Below are positions 17,382 through 26,397 of a stretch of 49,949 nucleotides of DNA, in pieces. Origin of the DNA: Bacteroidales bacterium. Lineage in GTDB: Bacteria; Bacteroidota; Bacteroidia; Bacteroidales; UBA10428. The position numbers and the translations under genes are program-made. Numbering within the stretch: position 1 is the stretch's first letter; every line of letters starts with the position of its first letter. The stretch spans positions 1 through 49,949 of the forward strand of contig JAFGEO010000084.1 of NCBI GenBank assembly GCA_016931575.1, read 5' to 3'. The notes below the pieces were generated by a model. That model had not been told where the DNA came from. It saw only the letters and a list, made by a program, of their open reading frames with translations, and searched no databases.

Positions 17382-18390
17382 TTCGTGCATAAGGCGGGTC
17401 GGCAATGTTCCCGAACTCTTTCTTCAGGAACTTATGGTGTCCGGCAAGGGCAATCATAGCCGCATTGTCCGTGGAATAACGGAACTCGGGAATGTACACC
17501 TCCCACCCCTGCTTCTCTCCTTCGGAACGTAAGCGTTTACGTAAGCCGGAATTGGCTGAAACACCACCGGCAATTGCAATGTGGTGAATGTGGGTCTTTT
17601 TGGCTGCCAGAATCAGCTTATCCATCAGGATATCGATGATCGTTGCCTGGATGGAAGCTGACAGGTCGACCTGGTTATTCTGAATAAATTCCGGATCCCT
17701 TTTTACCCGGTCCCTGAGGGTATACAGGAAGGAAGTTTTCAGGCCGCTGAAGCTGAAATCCAATCCTTTGACCTGAGGTCTGGAGAAGCTGAAAGCTTCC
17801 TGATTTCCTACTGCGGCATACTGATCGATAAGGGGACCGCCGGGATAAGGCAGCCCCATAACCTTGGCGCACTTATCGAATGCCTCTCCGGCAGCATCAT
17901 CAATGGTCTGGCCGATAATCTCCGATTTAAGGTAATCATGGATAATGAGGATCTGCGTATGACCCCCTGATACCAGCAGGCAAAGGAATGGAAAGGGGGG
18001 GATTTTCTTATCTTCACCTTCCTCCTGAAGGAAAACTGAGAGTATGTGCGCATGAAGGTGGTTCACATCAATGATGGGTATATTTGCCGACAGCGCGAAG
18101 CCTTTGGCAAAGGAAGTTCCAACCAGCAGGGCACCCATCAACCCGGGTCCCCGCGTGAAAGCCACAGCACTGATATCTTTTTTATCAACACCTGCCGAGG
18201 CTATCGCCCGTTCAACAACCGGCACAATATTCTGCTGATGGGCCCGCGATGCCAGCTCCGGAACAACCCCTCCGTACTCCTTGTGTACATCCTGATTTGC
18301 CACACGGTTGGAGATTACTTTCCCGTTCCTCAAAACGGCTGCGGAAGTGTCATCGCAGGAAGATTCGATTCCAAGAATAATAACGTTCAT
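17371..18390 (-). CDS. tsaD: tRNA N6-threonylcarbamoyladenosine transferase TsaD
   Basis: The 339-residue ASKHA-fold enzyme transfers the threonylcarbamoyl group to A37 of ANN-reading tRNAs, with TsaB/TsaE as partners encoded elsewhere. The opening ILGIESSCDDTSAAVL, the metal-binding HLHAH (about residues 109-113), LLVSGGHTQI and IAGGVSANSGLRKRL are all present, and the length is standard. It is essential in most bacteria and cytoplasmic. It is divergent from tamB with only 42 nt between the starts, a gene pair that recurs in Bacteroidota. The stop overlaps the HD gene's 3' end. Confidence 0.97.
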   Translation of the reverse strand: MNVIILGIESSCDDTSAAVLRNGKVISNRVANQDVHKEYGGVVPELASRAHQQNIVPVVERAIASAGVDKKDISAVAFTRGPGLMGALLVGTSFAKGFALSANIPIIDVNHLHAHILSVFLQEEGEDKKIPPFPFLCLLVSGGHTQILIIHDYLKSEIIGQTIDDAAGEAFDKCAKVMGLPYPGGPLIDQYAAVGNQEAFSFSRPQVKGLDFSFSGLKTSFLYTLRDRVKRDPEFIQNNQVDLSASIQATIIDILMDKLILAAKKTHIHHIAIAGGVSANSGLRKRLRSEGEKQGWEVYIPEFRYSTDNAAMIALAGHHKFLKKEFGNIADPPYARIKH

Positions 18391-18416
18391 AGAGTCAGAA
18401 TTATCCAGATATAATG

Positions 18417-18424
18417 TATTTTTG
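18417..18424 (+). promoter_or_regulatory. Possible -7 box for tamB
   Basis: TATTTTTG fits TAnnTTTG exactly and lies 8 nt before the tamB ATG. If used, the mRNA would be almost leaderless. No good -33 element is visible, so the call is tentative. Confidence 0.3.
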
Positions 18425-18432
18425 TTATCCGG

Positions 18433-21400
18433 ATGGTGCGTAAAATTATCAAAAAAACAGGTAAGCTTATCACCTACTTACTTTTACTGGCAATTTTAAT
18501 CCCTTTTATAGCACTGGGATTGCTTCAATTGCCGGCAGTACAGGATTTTGCCATTAATAAGGTCGTCACCTACCTTGAAAAGGATATGGGCGCTGACATC
18601 AATTATTCTTCCTTCCGCATTACTAACTTCAACAAGGTTAAGATCAACGATCTCTATCTTTCTGATGTAAACGGAGACACCCTCGTCTTTTCAAAACTTA
18701 CGGAACTGACCGTCCCTGTAATTTTCAGCTTCTTCATCGACCGCGATGAGATGAAACCGATGATTAAACAGCTGGCACTTGAGGAAGCCGAATTCAATAT
18801 AAAAATCGATACTGCCGGAACACTCAACTTCCAGTATATTATTGATTATTTCAGTTCCGATAGTCCGGATGAAGAAGAATCTGAACCTATCCTGATTAAA
18901 GAGTTCAGCCTGAAAAACTGTAAATTCAACTTGTATATGGCCGGTGCCGAAGCCAACCAGGATGAGGAAATCAACTTCAGTAACCTGCAGCTAAGCCGGC
19001 TGAATGCCCGTGTTGACAACATCACCATCATCGAAGATATTATCGGAATTGATTTCCAATCGCTAAGTTTTTCTGAAAGGAGCGGTTTTGTTCTGAATGA
19101 TTTCGAGGGATATTATGAAATGGCCCCCACCTATATGTTTGTTGAAAATATGTCGCTTAATAGTCCTTCTACTTCCATCAATCTTGAAAAGGCAGGGGTA
19201 AAATACGCTTCATTCGATGATTTCGGAGGGGACGGACTTTATAGGAATGTTGATATTGAGCTCCTCCTGAAACCCAGCAGGATCAGTGCTTCGGATCTGG
19301 CGTATTTCTCCGACGGGATGAAGGACACGAAACAGGAGATCCTTATTTCCGGGGATATTTACGGGACCCTTTCCAACCTGAAGGGGAGAAATGTTTCCCT
19401 TAACTGGGGTGAAAAATCATCCATATCAGGGAGGTTCAACATATCCGGCTTACCCGATCCCGAGGAAACCTTCATTATTTTTGACCTTAATGAGCTGAAT
19501 ACGAATACCCGGGACATTTCCCGCATTGACCTTCCCGGAGACCAGGTTCTCGAGCTTCCCGAACAGTTTAACAGCATAACCAGCATCCGGTATGAGGGGA
19601 ACTTCACAGGATTCCTCAACGACTTTGTGGCCAATGGAATGCTGCAGACAAACCTGGGAAAAGTGTATACCGACCTGATGTTTGCTCCGGATAGCCTGGA
19701 CCAGATCCGCCTTTCGGGAAGGATACGAACCACGGATTTCCAAATCGGTAAACTGATCAACAATGAGGAGTATGTCAAGGAGGTATCGATGGATGCCTCC
19801 ATTATCGGTTACCTTTCGGATGATAAGCCATTCAACGCCGAAATTCAGGGAGAGATCAGCAAGCTGACCCTGATGGATTATCCCTATCAGAACATACGGG
19901 TAAACGGCAGGATCTCGGATAAACTCTTCAGCGGTGAACTGAATGTTGACGATCCGAACCTCATCATGACCTTTAAGGGGCTCTTCGATATGGGCTCCGA
20001 TATCAGTGCCTACAATTTTGATGTCAATGTGATCGATGCCAACCTGTATGCCCTCAATATTTCCGATTCCGATCCGGAATACCATGGTTCATTTTTGCTA
20101 AAAGCCAACGCTTCCGGACCCAGTCTCGATGAAATAAACGGTGAATTCCACCTGTTGAATTCACTTTTTTTCAAAACAAACAAGCAGATCCAGATTTATG
20201 ATCTAAACCTGATCTTGGCTAATAACGATCAGAACAATCGCATGACCATCCGTTCTGACGTTTTGGATGCAGATATCCGGGGGAAGTATAAAATTTCTGA
20301 TCTCTCCGCTGTTTTTATGAGCTTCCTGCACCAGCATCTTCCAAACCTGGTCAAAAAACCGGAGGAGGAACCACTTCATTACAGCGATACCCGTCTTGAA
20401 TTTGACATGCAGTTTAAACAAACTGAATCATTCTTCAACTTTTTTTTCCCGGAGTACATGGTTGCTGAAAATACTCAGGCAAATGGAGAGTTTGTTCCGG
20501 GCACCGACAAGGGGATCGTGCTGAACCTGTATTCGCCGGGCATTACCTACCAGAAAAATACCATGCAGGGGATGGCCCTGAATATTTATAAGGAAGACTC
20601 CCTGCTTCGGGCTTCGATAGGATGCCGGAACTTCAACCTGAATGAGAGTGCGGATCTTGAGAACTTTACAATTATGACCTCCATATCCCAGGACCGGATT
20701 CAGTTTGATGCCCGCTGGCTTAACTGGGATTCGGCAGTATACAGGGGCAATATCTCCGGAATGGCCATCTTTGATAAGCAAGATGGCCAGAATATATATA
20801 AGTTTGAGTTTAACCCTACTTCCATTGTTATAAGCGATACGCTTTGGAATATCAGCGAATTTGCCCTGTTAATCGATACTGCCGGATATGGCATCGAAAA
20901 CCTGCGGATCAATAAGCGAAATGAGTACCTCGAAGCCAGCGGAAAGATCTCTGACCTCCCGGGAGACACACTGAATTTTAACTTCGATAACTTTAGCCTG
21001 GAGAATCTTAATTTCATCCTGGGCTCTCACGGCCTTTTCCTCAATGGGGAACTGAGCGGGAACGGGAACATCACCGGCAAATCGCTGAATCCCCTGTTCT
21101 TTGCATCCCTTTCCATCAAAAACCTGGTCATCAACTCGGAACCTCTCGGTGACGGAGTCATCACCTCCTTATGGGATAACCGGAAGCAATCCCTCACGAT
21201 CAACCTGGAAGCCACCCGGGGAAAACTTACCATGCTGAAAATTCTCGGGGACTACTACCCGCAGGATAATGGCAAAATGGATTTCGCTATCAATCTTAAT
21301 AAACTGAAAGCCAACATTATAAACCCATTCCTTACAGGCATATTTTCTGATATTGAAGGTTTTGCTTCGGGCGACCTGCAACTATCCGGAACCCCAAAAA

Positions 21401-22986
21401 AACCAACACTTTCCGGAAAGATCCTGCTGCAGCGGGCAGGATTTACCGTGGATTACCTGATGACTCATTATACCCTAACGACCGAGGTCGACTTTGTCAA
21501 TAACAACATCATCATCAACAATGCCCTGCTGTATGACCAGGAAGGAAGTCCGGCCATCGTTAACGGAATGATTCGCAACGATTATTTCAGGGATATGGAG
21601 CTGAACATCGGGATACGCCTTGACAAGACCATGTGTCTGAACACAACTGCTGAAGATAACGACTGGTTTTACGGCACAGCCTATGCTACCGGAAATGTGA
21701 AGATCCACGGCGGGCTGGACGATCTCCGCTTCGATGTGGATGCAAAAACGGAAAGGGGCAGAAATGATCCAAACATACCTGAAAGGAACAAAAGAGATAA
21801 AAGTACAATTATCTATATACCCCTGACCGAACAGATCGAAGTTGATGAATATAAGTATATAAGTTTTGTCAGACAGGATGAGGATACAAGCAGCAGAGAG
21901 AAGAAATCCGACGAAAAACAGGTTGACCTTTCCGGTTACCAGATGGAGTTCAACCTGGATGTGACTCCTGATGCTGAGATACAAATGGTCTGGGATCCTA
22001 CCATCGGCGATATAATCAAGGGCAGGGGAACCGGAAAGATCCAAATGTCCATTAACACCATTGGAACCTTTGATATGATCGGAAATTTTGTCATTGAAAA
22101 AGGAGATTACCTGTTCACCCTGCAGAATGTCATTAATAAAAAGCTAAAGATCATCCCGGGAGGAACCCTGCAATGGACCGGTGACCCCTATAATGCGATT
22201 GTCGATATGACGGCAGTATATAACACAAATGCTATGTTCTCCGACCTGGTTCCGACGATTACTGAAGAAAGGGACCCTGGACGCGTGGATGTCGATTGCC
22301 GGATTTTCCTCACCGACCTGCTGATGTCTCCAACGATCGACTATGACATTTACCTCCCTTATGCCGACGAGGAAACCAGGGATATGGTACGATCCAAAAC
22401 TCAGGGTGAGGAAGAGCTTAGCAAGCAGTTTATCTCATTGCTCGTGATGGGCAGGTTTATGCCGGCTGCAGGGCTTGCATCAAACGCCGGCTCGGAAAGT
22501 GTGATGGCCGGTAAGAATAACGCTATGGAACTTCTTTCCAATCAGCTGAGCAACTGGCTCTCCCAGATCAGCAACGACTTCGATGTGGAAGTTAACTACC
22601 ACCCCGGACAGGAGAGTGAGCTTACCCCAAGTGAGTTGGAAGTGATGCTTTCCACGCAGTTCCTGAATGACCGCCTGAGCATCAACGGCAGTGTCGATAT
22701 GAAGTCGGATGCCGCTGTACAGAATACGGCAAAGTTTGCCGGAAATTTTGACGCAGACTATAAGCTTAACGAGAAAGGAAAGGTCAGGCTCAGGGCCTTT
22801 AACCATTCCAACGATAATATTGCCGACAATGACTCCGACTACACCCAGGGCTTCGGCATCATTTTTAAGGATGAATATGATTCGCTGGGTGAATTATGGA
22901 AACGTTACTGGGAATTCATTACGGGTAAACGGAAGGAGAAGGCCGAGACGGTTGAGGAAACTTCCGGAAAGAAGACGGAAGAGTGA
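18433..22986 (+). CDS. tamB: TamB-family (DUF490) AsmA-like envelope protein
   Basis: The 1517-residue protein has one N-terminal membrane anchor (about 11-33, LLLAILIPFIALGLL) followed by LPAVQDFAINKVVTYLEKD, the usual AsmA/TamB opening. A very long, repetitive beta-rich body follows. The conserved C-terminal DUF490 region (about 1170-1500) includes FVIEKGDYLFTLQNVINKK and LRAFNHSNDN. TamB proteins span the periplasm as hydrophobic grooves. They are implicated in phospholipid movement to the outer membrane and, with TamA, in outer-membrane protein assembly. No TamA homologue is in this window. The length is typical for the phylum. The C-terminal tail is charged (Lys/Glu-rich). Confidence 0.93.
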   Translation: MVRKIIKKTGKLITYLLLLAILIPFIALGLLQLPAVQDFAINKVVTYLEKDMGADINYSSFRITNFNKVKINDLYLSDVNGDTLVFSKLTELTVPVIFSFFIDRDEMKPMIKQLALEEAEFNIKIDTAGTLNFQYIIDYFSSDSPDEEESEPILIKEFSLKNCKFNLYMAGAEANQDEEINFSNLQLSRLNARVDNITIIEDIIGIDFQSLSFSERSGFVLNDFEGYYEMAPTYMFVENMSLNSPSTSINLEKAGVKYASFDDFGGDGLYRNVDIELLLKPSRISASDLAYFSDGMKDTKQEILISGDIYGTLSNLKGRNVSLNWGEKSSISGRFNISGLPDPEETFIIFDLNELNTNTRDISRIDLPGDQVLELPEQFNSITSIRYEGNFTGFLNDFVANGMLQTNLGKVYTDLMFAPDSLDQIRLSGRIRTTDFQIGKLINNEEYVKEVSMDASIIGYLSDDKPFNAEIQGEISKLTLMDYPYQNIRVNGRISDKLFSGELNVDDPNLIMTFKGLFDMGSDISAYNFDVNVIDANLYALNISDSDPEYHGSFLLKANASGPSLDEINGEFHLLNSLFFKTNKQIQIYDLNLILANNDQNNRMTIRSDVLDADIRGKYKISDLSAVFMSFLHQHLPNLVKKPEEEPLHYSDTRLEFDMQFKQTESFFNFFFPEYMVAENTQANGEFVPGTDKGIVLNLYSPGITYQKNTMQGMALNIYKEDSLLRASIGCRNFNLNESADLENFTIMTSISQDRIQFDARWLNWDSAVYRGNISGMAIFDKQDGQNIYKFEFNPTSIVISDTLWNISEFALLIDTAGYGIENLRINKRNEYLEASGKISDLPGDTLNFNFDNFSLENLNFILGSHGLFLNGELSGNGNITGKSLNPLFFASLSIKNLVINSEPLGDGVITSLWDNRKQSLTINLEATRGKLTMLKILGDYYPQDNGKMDFAINLNKLKANIINPFLTGIFSDIEGFASGDLQLSGTPKKPTLSGKILLQRAGFTVDYLMTHYTLTTEVDFVNNNIIINNALLYDQEGSPAIVNGMIRNDYFRDMELNIGIRLDKTMCLNTTAEDNDWFYGTAYATGNVKIHGGLDDLRFDVDAKTERGRNDPNIPERNKRDKSTIIYIPLTEQIEVDEYKYISFVRQDEDTSSREKKSDEKQVDLSGYQMEFNLDVTPDAEIQMVWDPTIGDIIKGRGTGKIQMSINTIGTFDMIGNFVIEKGDYLFTLQNVINKKLKIIPGGTLQWTGDPYNAIVDMTAVYNTNAMFSDLVPTITEERDPGRVDVDCRIFLTDLLMSPTIDYDIYLPYADEETRDMVRSKTQGEEELSKQFISLLVMGRFMPAAGLASNAGSESVMAGKNNAMELLSNQLSNWLSQISNDFDVEVNYHPGQESELTPSELEVMLSTQFLNDRLSINGSVDMKSDAAVQNTAKFAGNFDADYKLNEKGKVRLRAFNHSNDNIADNDSDYTQGFGIIFKDEYDSLGELWKRYWEFITGKRKEKAETVEETSGKKTEE

Positions 22987-23100
22987 AGATGAAAGGAAGA
23001 GAGCTTGTAGACAGAATGCTGGAGATGGCTCAAAGATTGTTACTAGACGTTCATTTATAGTTTTTTAATCCCTGGGGCTTATGGGTAGAGTAACACATCA

Positions 23101-23146
23101 CCAGTTAACAGCTACCAGTTGCCAGTTAACAGTTACCAGTTACCAG
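23101..23146 (+). repeat. Heptad tandem repeat (unit like CCAGTTA)
   Basis: Six and a half copies of a 7-bp unit run head to tail: CCAGTTA, ACAGCTA, CCAGTTG, CCAGTTA, ACAGTTA, CCAGTTA, CCAG. At a larger scale the array is two 21-bp copies (23101-23121, 23122-23142) differing at two positions. It lies in the 258-nt gap between tamB and exbB, which otherwise shows no gene. Confidence 0.85.
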
Positions 23147-23244
23147 CAATAAATTATTGCGAAGCATTGTTAAAATTTCTTTGCCTGAAATAATTCCGAT
23201 CTCTTTTCGTTTTAATAACTTTAGAAGATAATTTAAAATTTACT

Positions 23245-23931
23245 ATGATCAACTTGTTTCTTGCACTAGATGCCAATACGGCTGAGAAAGCAGCCAGTAG
23301 CACTGAGAAGTTGGAGTTTATTGACCTTGCCCTCAAAGGCGGATGGCTGATGCTCCCGATATTTTTGTTGTCAGTTGTGGCAATATATATCTTTTTTGAG
23401 AGGTATTCCGCCATAACAAAGGCTTCGAAGATCGACGCCAACTTTATGAACCGGATCAAGGATTATATCCATGACGGCAAACTGGAATCCGCATTTGCGC
23501 TGTGCCAGTCGTTCCACAACCCCGCAGCCCGTATGGTAGAAAAAGGGATCCAGCGTATCGGGCGTCCCCTGAACGATGTGAGCAGCGCCATTGAAAACAT
23601 AGGCAAACTGGAAATTTATAAACTGGAAAAAGGTTTGCCACTTCTGGCAACTGTGGCCGGCGGTGCCCCCATGATCGGGTTCCTGGGAACGGTTATCGGT
23701 ATGGTCAAGGCCTTTGTTGAAATGGCAAATGCCGGTAACAATGTGAATGTCAGCCTGCTTTCTGAAGGGATCTATGTAGCTCTGGTTACTACCGTAGCCG
23801 GACTTGTTGTGGGTATTATCTCGTATTTTGCCTATAACATCCTGGTGGCCAGGGTAGAGAAAGTCGTCTACCGGCTGGAAGGAACCACAACCGAATTCAT
23901 GGATCTGCTCAACGAACCTGCAAAACGATAA
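23245..23931 (+). CDS. exbB: MotA/TolQ/ExbB proton channel family protein
   Basis: The 228-residue inner-membrane protein has three hydrophobic helices (about 33-51, 130-155 and 175-200). It carries the family core FLGTVIGMVKAFVEMANAG and SEGIYVALVTTVAGLVVGI. A cytoplasmic loop with ALCQSFHNPAARMVEKGI lies between helices 1 and 2, as in ExbB. It is followed by exbD after 10 nt and tonB after a further 6 nt, so the three form the energising complex that drives TonB-dependent outer-membrane receptors, such as the heme-type receptor at 46-48 kb. The alternative TolQ role is less likely, since no TolB/Pal is nearby. Confidence 0.93.
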   Translation: MINLFLALDANTAEKAASSTEKLEFIDLALKGGWLMLPIFLLSVVAIYIFFERYSAITKASKIDANFMNRIKDYIHDGKLESAFALCQSFHNPAARMVEKGIQRIGRPLNDVSSAIENIGKLEIYKLEKGLPLLATVAGGAPMIGFLGTVIGMVKAFVEMANAGNNVNVSLLSEGIYVALVTTVAGLVVGIISYFAYNILVARVEKVVYRLEGTTTEFMDLLNEPAKR

Positions 23932-23941
23932 ACCGGAGAAC

Positions 23942-24388
23942 ATGGCTATCAGTTCACGAAATAAAATCAGTGTACAGTTCAGCATGTCGGGGATGACAGA
24001 CATTGTTTTTCTGCTTCTCATCTTCTTTATGCTCACCTCAACGCTTATTGCCCCTAACGCACTAAACCTGCTCCTGCCCAGAAGCAACAGTCAGACAACA
24101 CAGAACGACGAAAAGCTTGTGGTGAGTGTCGAGCCCCTGTTAAATCAGGCAGGTAATTTTGTTGATCCAAATCACCGGGTAAACTATTACATCACCGATT
24201 CCAGAGGTGATACCCGGGTCAATATGCAGGAGCTGGAAGATGAGATTTTGCGTCGTAAGCGAACAAACGATAAACTTATCCTTGCCATACATGCCGATCA
24301 GCTCGTACCCATCGACAACATTGTCCAGCTTATGAACATTGCAAAGAACAATCAATGTACCGTAATCCTGGCCACTGCGCCCGAATAG
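23942..24388 (+). CDS. exbD: ExbD/TolR family biopolymer transport protein
   Basis: The 148-residue protein has a single N-terminal membrane helix containing the functional Asp (SGMTDIVFLLLIFFMLTST, Asp near residue 20) and a periplasmic domain. That domain ends ADQLVPIDNIVQLMNIAKN and ILATAPE, the usual ExbD/TolR C-terminus. The Asp is the proton-carrying residue of the ExbB-ExbD motor. It is encoded between exbB and tonB with gaps of 10 and 6 nt. Bacteroidota often carry two ExbD paralogues per cluster; only one is present here. Confidence 0.93.
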   Translation: MAISSRNKISVQFSMSGMTDIVFLLLIFFMLTSTLIAPNALNLLLPRSNSQTTQNDEKLVVSVEPLLNQAGNFVDPNHRVNYYITDSRGDTRVNMQELEDEILRRKRTNDKLILAIHADQLVPIDNIVQLMNIAKNNQCTVILATAPE

Positions 24389-24394
24389 AAACGA

Positions 24395-25213
24395 ATGAGA
24401 TCCAGGACCATGAATTTTGACCGTAAAGGACTTCTGGGAACGATTAGTTTTCACTCAATAATAGCCTTGCTGCTGATTTTTTTCGGCATTGAATTTCCCT
24501 GGCCCCCACCCGAGGCAGGCGGTATTGAAGTGAACTTCGGAAATTCCGAGATGGGACTCGGAGATATGGAACCTTCCCGGATGAAGGCTTCCGTGTCAAA
24601 ACCCTTAGAGCAGCCGCCACAGAAAAGGATCGAAGAAACCAGCGCTGAAGAAGATGAGGGCATCCTTACCCAGGATTTCGAGAAGGCCCCTGCCGTAACA
24701 ACCCCAAAGGTCGAAAAGAAAAAAAAGCCAACCGAAGTTAAGAAAGAACAGGAGCAGAAGCCCCAGCCGGAAGTTAAGAAAGTCCCGAAGGAAGAACCCC
24801 TGGACGAATCCGAACTGTTCAGCTTTGATAACAACCGCAACACCAGCACCTCTCAGGGTATCACATCCGGCAGCGGAAACCAGGGTAAGGAACATGGAAC
24901 ACCCACATCCGATTATTATGGCGATGGCGCAGGCTCAGGAAACCAACCCCACCATACGCTATCCGGAAGAAAAGCTTCCCTGAAAACCCCATCGGTCTAT
25001 TCTCAATATCCCGGAGTGGTTGTTGTTACTGTTAAGGTAGACAAAAACGGCAGGGTACTATCCGCTGTGGCCGGTGCCAAAGGCACGACCATCACCTCAG
25101 AAACTATTCAAAAGGAAATTGAACGGGCAGCCATGGCCAGTAAGTTTGACGCCAAAGACAACGCCCCCTTTGAACAAAGCGGGGAGATCTGGTATTATGT
25201 GAACCCTAAATAA
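24395..25213 (+). CDS. tonB: TonB-like energy transducer
   Basis: The 272-residue protein has an N-terminal membrane helix (about 17-33, HSIIALLLIFFGIEFPWP). A Pro/Lys/Glu-rich periplasm-spanning region follows (about 95-150, VEKKKKPTEVKKEQEQKP), then a Gly/Ser linker. The compact C-terminal domain (about 200-272) resembles TonB_C (VVVVTVKVDKNGRVLSA, AAMASKFDAK, GEIWYYVNP). The repeated basic/proline stretch is the TonB hallmark. It completes the exbB-exbD-tonB operon. A second in-frame ATG at codon 6 is an alternative start. It would couple the proton motive force to outer-membrane receptors. Confidence 0.88.
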   Translation: MRSRTMNFDRKGLLGTISFHSIIALLLIFFGIEFPWPPPEAGGIEVNFGNSEMGLGDMEPSRMKASVSKPLEQPPQKRIEETSAEEDEGILTQDFEKAPAVTTPKVEKKKKPTEVKKEQEQKPQPEVKKVPKEEPLDESELFSFDNNRNTSTSQGITSGSGNQGKEHGTPTSDYYGDGAGSGNQPHHTLSGRKASLKTPSVYSQYPGVVVVTVKVDKNGRVLSAVAGAKGTTITSETIQKEIERAAMASKFDAKDNAPFEQSGEIWYYVNPK

Positions 25214-25564
25214 ATCCATCTGTTTATTCAGAATATTTACCTATAACCTGTTATATTTCAGGTATTTATTCTGGTCATTTATGCGCTTAAAAATTATTGA
25301 TTTGAAGTGCTGCCTGATTTTGATTGCCAGGGAGTCAGCTAAAGGAAATGTTAGTTCCGTATACCATACGAAGTGTAACCTCAAAAGACTGAAGCCCAGA
25401 TCTCAATTATTTATCCTTCATTCTTTATAAAGTATCCAGCACCCCAAAAAACTGATTACCCAGGAACCCGAAAACCTCCAAACCACCAACAATCGGGTAT
25501 CTGGGCTTCGGCAGGTGCAATATTCCTTCTTGATTATTCTATTATATTTACAAAAATTTTACCT
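25214..25564. other. 351-nt intergenic region with structured DNA
   Basis: No gene is supported. An AT-rich hairpin after tonB (25238-25264: TACCT/AGGTA enclosing ATAAC/GTTAT) could be a weak terminator. A longer structured element occupies 25389-25511 and is listed separately. TATATTTAC near 25542 may be a -7 box for the TSUP gene. Confidence 0.4.
25389..25511. other. Candidate structured element: long-range inverted repeat with inner stem
   Basis: GAAGCCCAGAT (25391-25401) pairs perfectly with ATCTGGGCTTC (25499-25509), and the stem extends outward by a G-T and a C-G pair to 13 bp. Directly inside its 3' arm, TCGGGT (25493-25498) pairs with ACCCGA (25466-25471). Together they form a closed two-stem fold of about 120 nt ending about 50 nt before the TSUP start codon. 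It could be a leader RNA, a small RNA on either strand, or a non-autonomous mobile element. No known riboswitch was recognised. Confidence 0.45.
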
Positions 25565-26314
25565 ATGGAGTGGTACCTCTACCTCGCAACCGTTGGCATA
25601 GGCCTGTTGGCTGGATTTCTTAATACGCTCGCAGGTGGAGGTTCTGCCATCAGTCTTCCCTTCCTGATCTTTCTCGGTTTGGATGCAAACCTGGCAAACG
25701 GTACCAACCGGATCGCTATCCTGCTGCAAAATGCGGTAGGATCAGCCAGCTTTCACCAGAAAAAGGTACTGGATCATAAAAAAGCGCTTCCCCTGGCGGT
25801 TGCTTCCATCCTGGGGGCAATCTTTGGTGCCCTCATCGCAGTGAACCTGAATGAGGTACTCATGCGAAGGATAATCGGTACGGTCCTTATCGGCATGCTA
25901 TTCCTGGTCATCTTCAAACCCGATATCTGGATAAAATCCCAGGCCGGAAAGGAAGGCCCGAAACATCGAATCCTCAGTTTCATTATCTTCTTCTTTATTG
26001 GAGCTTACGGTGGCTTTATCCAGGTTGGCATCGGATTTTTTCTTCTTGCCGGACTGGTACTCTCCGAACGCCTTGACCTGCTGCGATCCAATGCCATCAA
26101 AGTTTTCCTGGTATTGGCATACACTCCGCTGGCCCTGCTGATCTTCATCCTGAACGACCAGGTCGACTATAAAATTGGATTGATCCTGGCAGTCGGTAAC
26201 ATGCTGGGCGCCTGGTTTGGCTCAAAAGTTGCCGTAAGCTGGGGACCGAAATTTGTTCGTTGGGTGCTTATTGTGGCGTTGGTGGGATCGTCGGTGAGGC
26301 TTTTTATGATGTAG
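25565..26314 (+). CDS. TSUP (TauE/SafE) family membrane permease
   Basis: The 249-residue protein has about eight hydrophobic helices arranged as two repeats. The first repeat has GLLAGFLNTLAGGGSAISLP followed by NGTNRIAILLQNAVG; the second has GAYGGFIQVGIGFFLLAGL followed by SNAIKVFLVLAYTPLALL. This duplicated Gly-rich pattern defines the TSUP/TauE-SafE family, whose studied members move sulfite, sulfoacetate, thiosulfate or similar organosulfur anions. The substrate here is not evident, because no sulfur gene is adjacent. The gene is monocistronic and ends 83 nt before the convergent GNAT gene. A structured element lies in its upstream region. Confidence 0.9.
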   Translation: MEWYLYLATVGIGLLAGFLNTLAGGGSAISLPFLIFLGLDANLANGTNRIAILLQNAVGSASFHQKKVLDHKKALPLAVASILGAIFGALIAVNLNEVLMRRIIGTVLIGMLFLVIFKPDIWIKSQAGKEGPKHRILSFIIFFFIGAYGGFIQVGIGFFLLAGLVLSERLDLLRSNAIKVFLVLAYTPLALLIFILNDQVDYKIGLILAVGNMLGAWFGSKVAVSWGPKFVRWVLIVALVGSSVRLFMM

Positions 26315-26371
26315 GGGGTCAGGATGTCAGGCTGTTTTATATTACCTGAGAGAGGCGGTAAGGGACGCGAT

Positions 26372-26397
26372 AAGAGACGCGCTGCAGCGCATCTCTT
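26372..26397. repeat. 26-bp near-perfect palindrome (REP-like)
   Basis: The 26-bp sequence is self-complementary apart from one mismatched pair. Its core is GCGCTGCAGCGC and its flanks are AAGAGA and TCTCTT. It sits exactly between two convergent genes, ending one base before the GNAT stop codon. An extra GGGACGCG lies just before it. There is no T-run. Such GAGACGCG-type palindromes are often dispersed in high copy between genes. Confidence 0.7.

Noticed and set aside
19450-20085. 211-residue open frame antisense to tamB
   Set aside because: It is a shadow frame with Ile/Val/Gly runs caused by the codon pattern of the sense gene.
22989-23060. 23-codon open frame just after tamB
   Set aside because: It is too short, with no motif, conserved context or membrane character, so it cannot be supported as a gene.
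25389-25511. Known riboswitch such as SAM or cobalamin type
   Set aside because: I could not find the conserved core sequences of any riboswitch class I know; only stem complementarity is seen.
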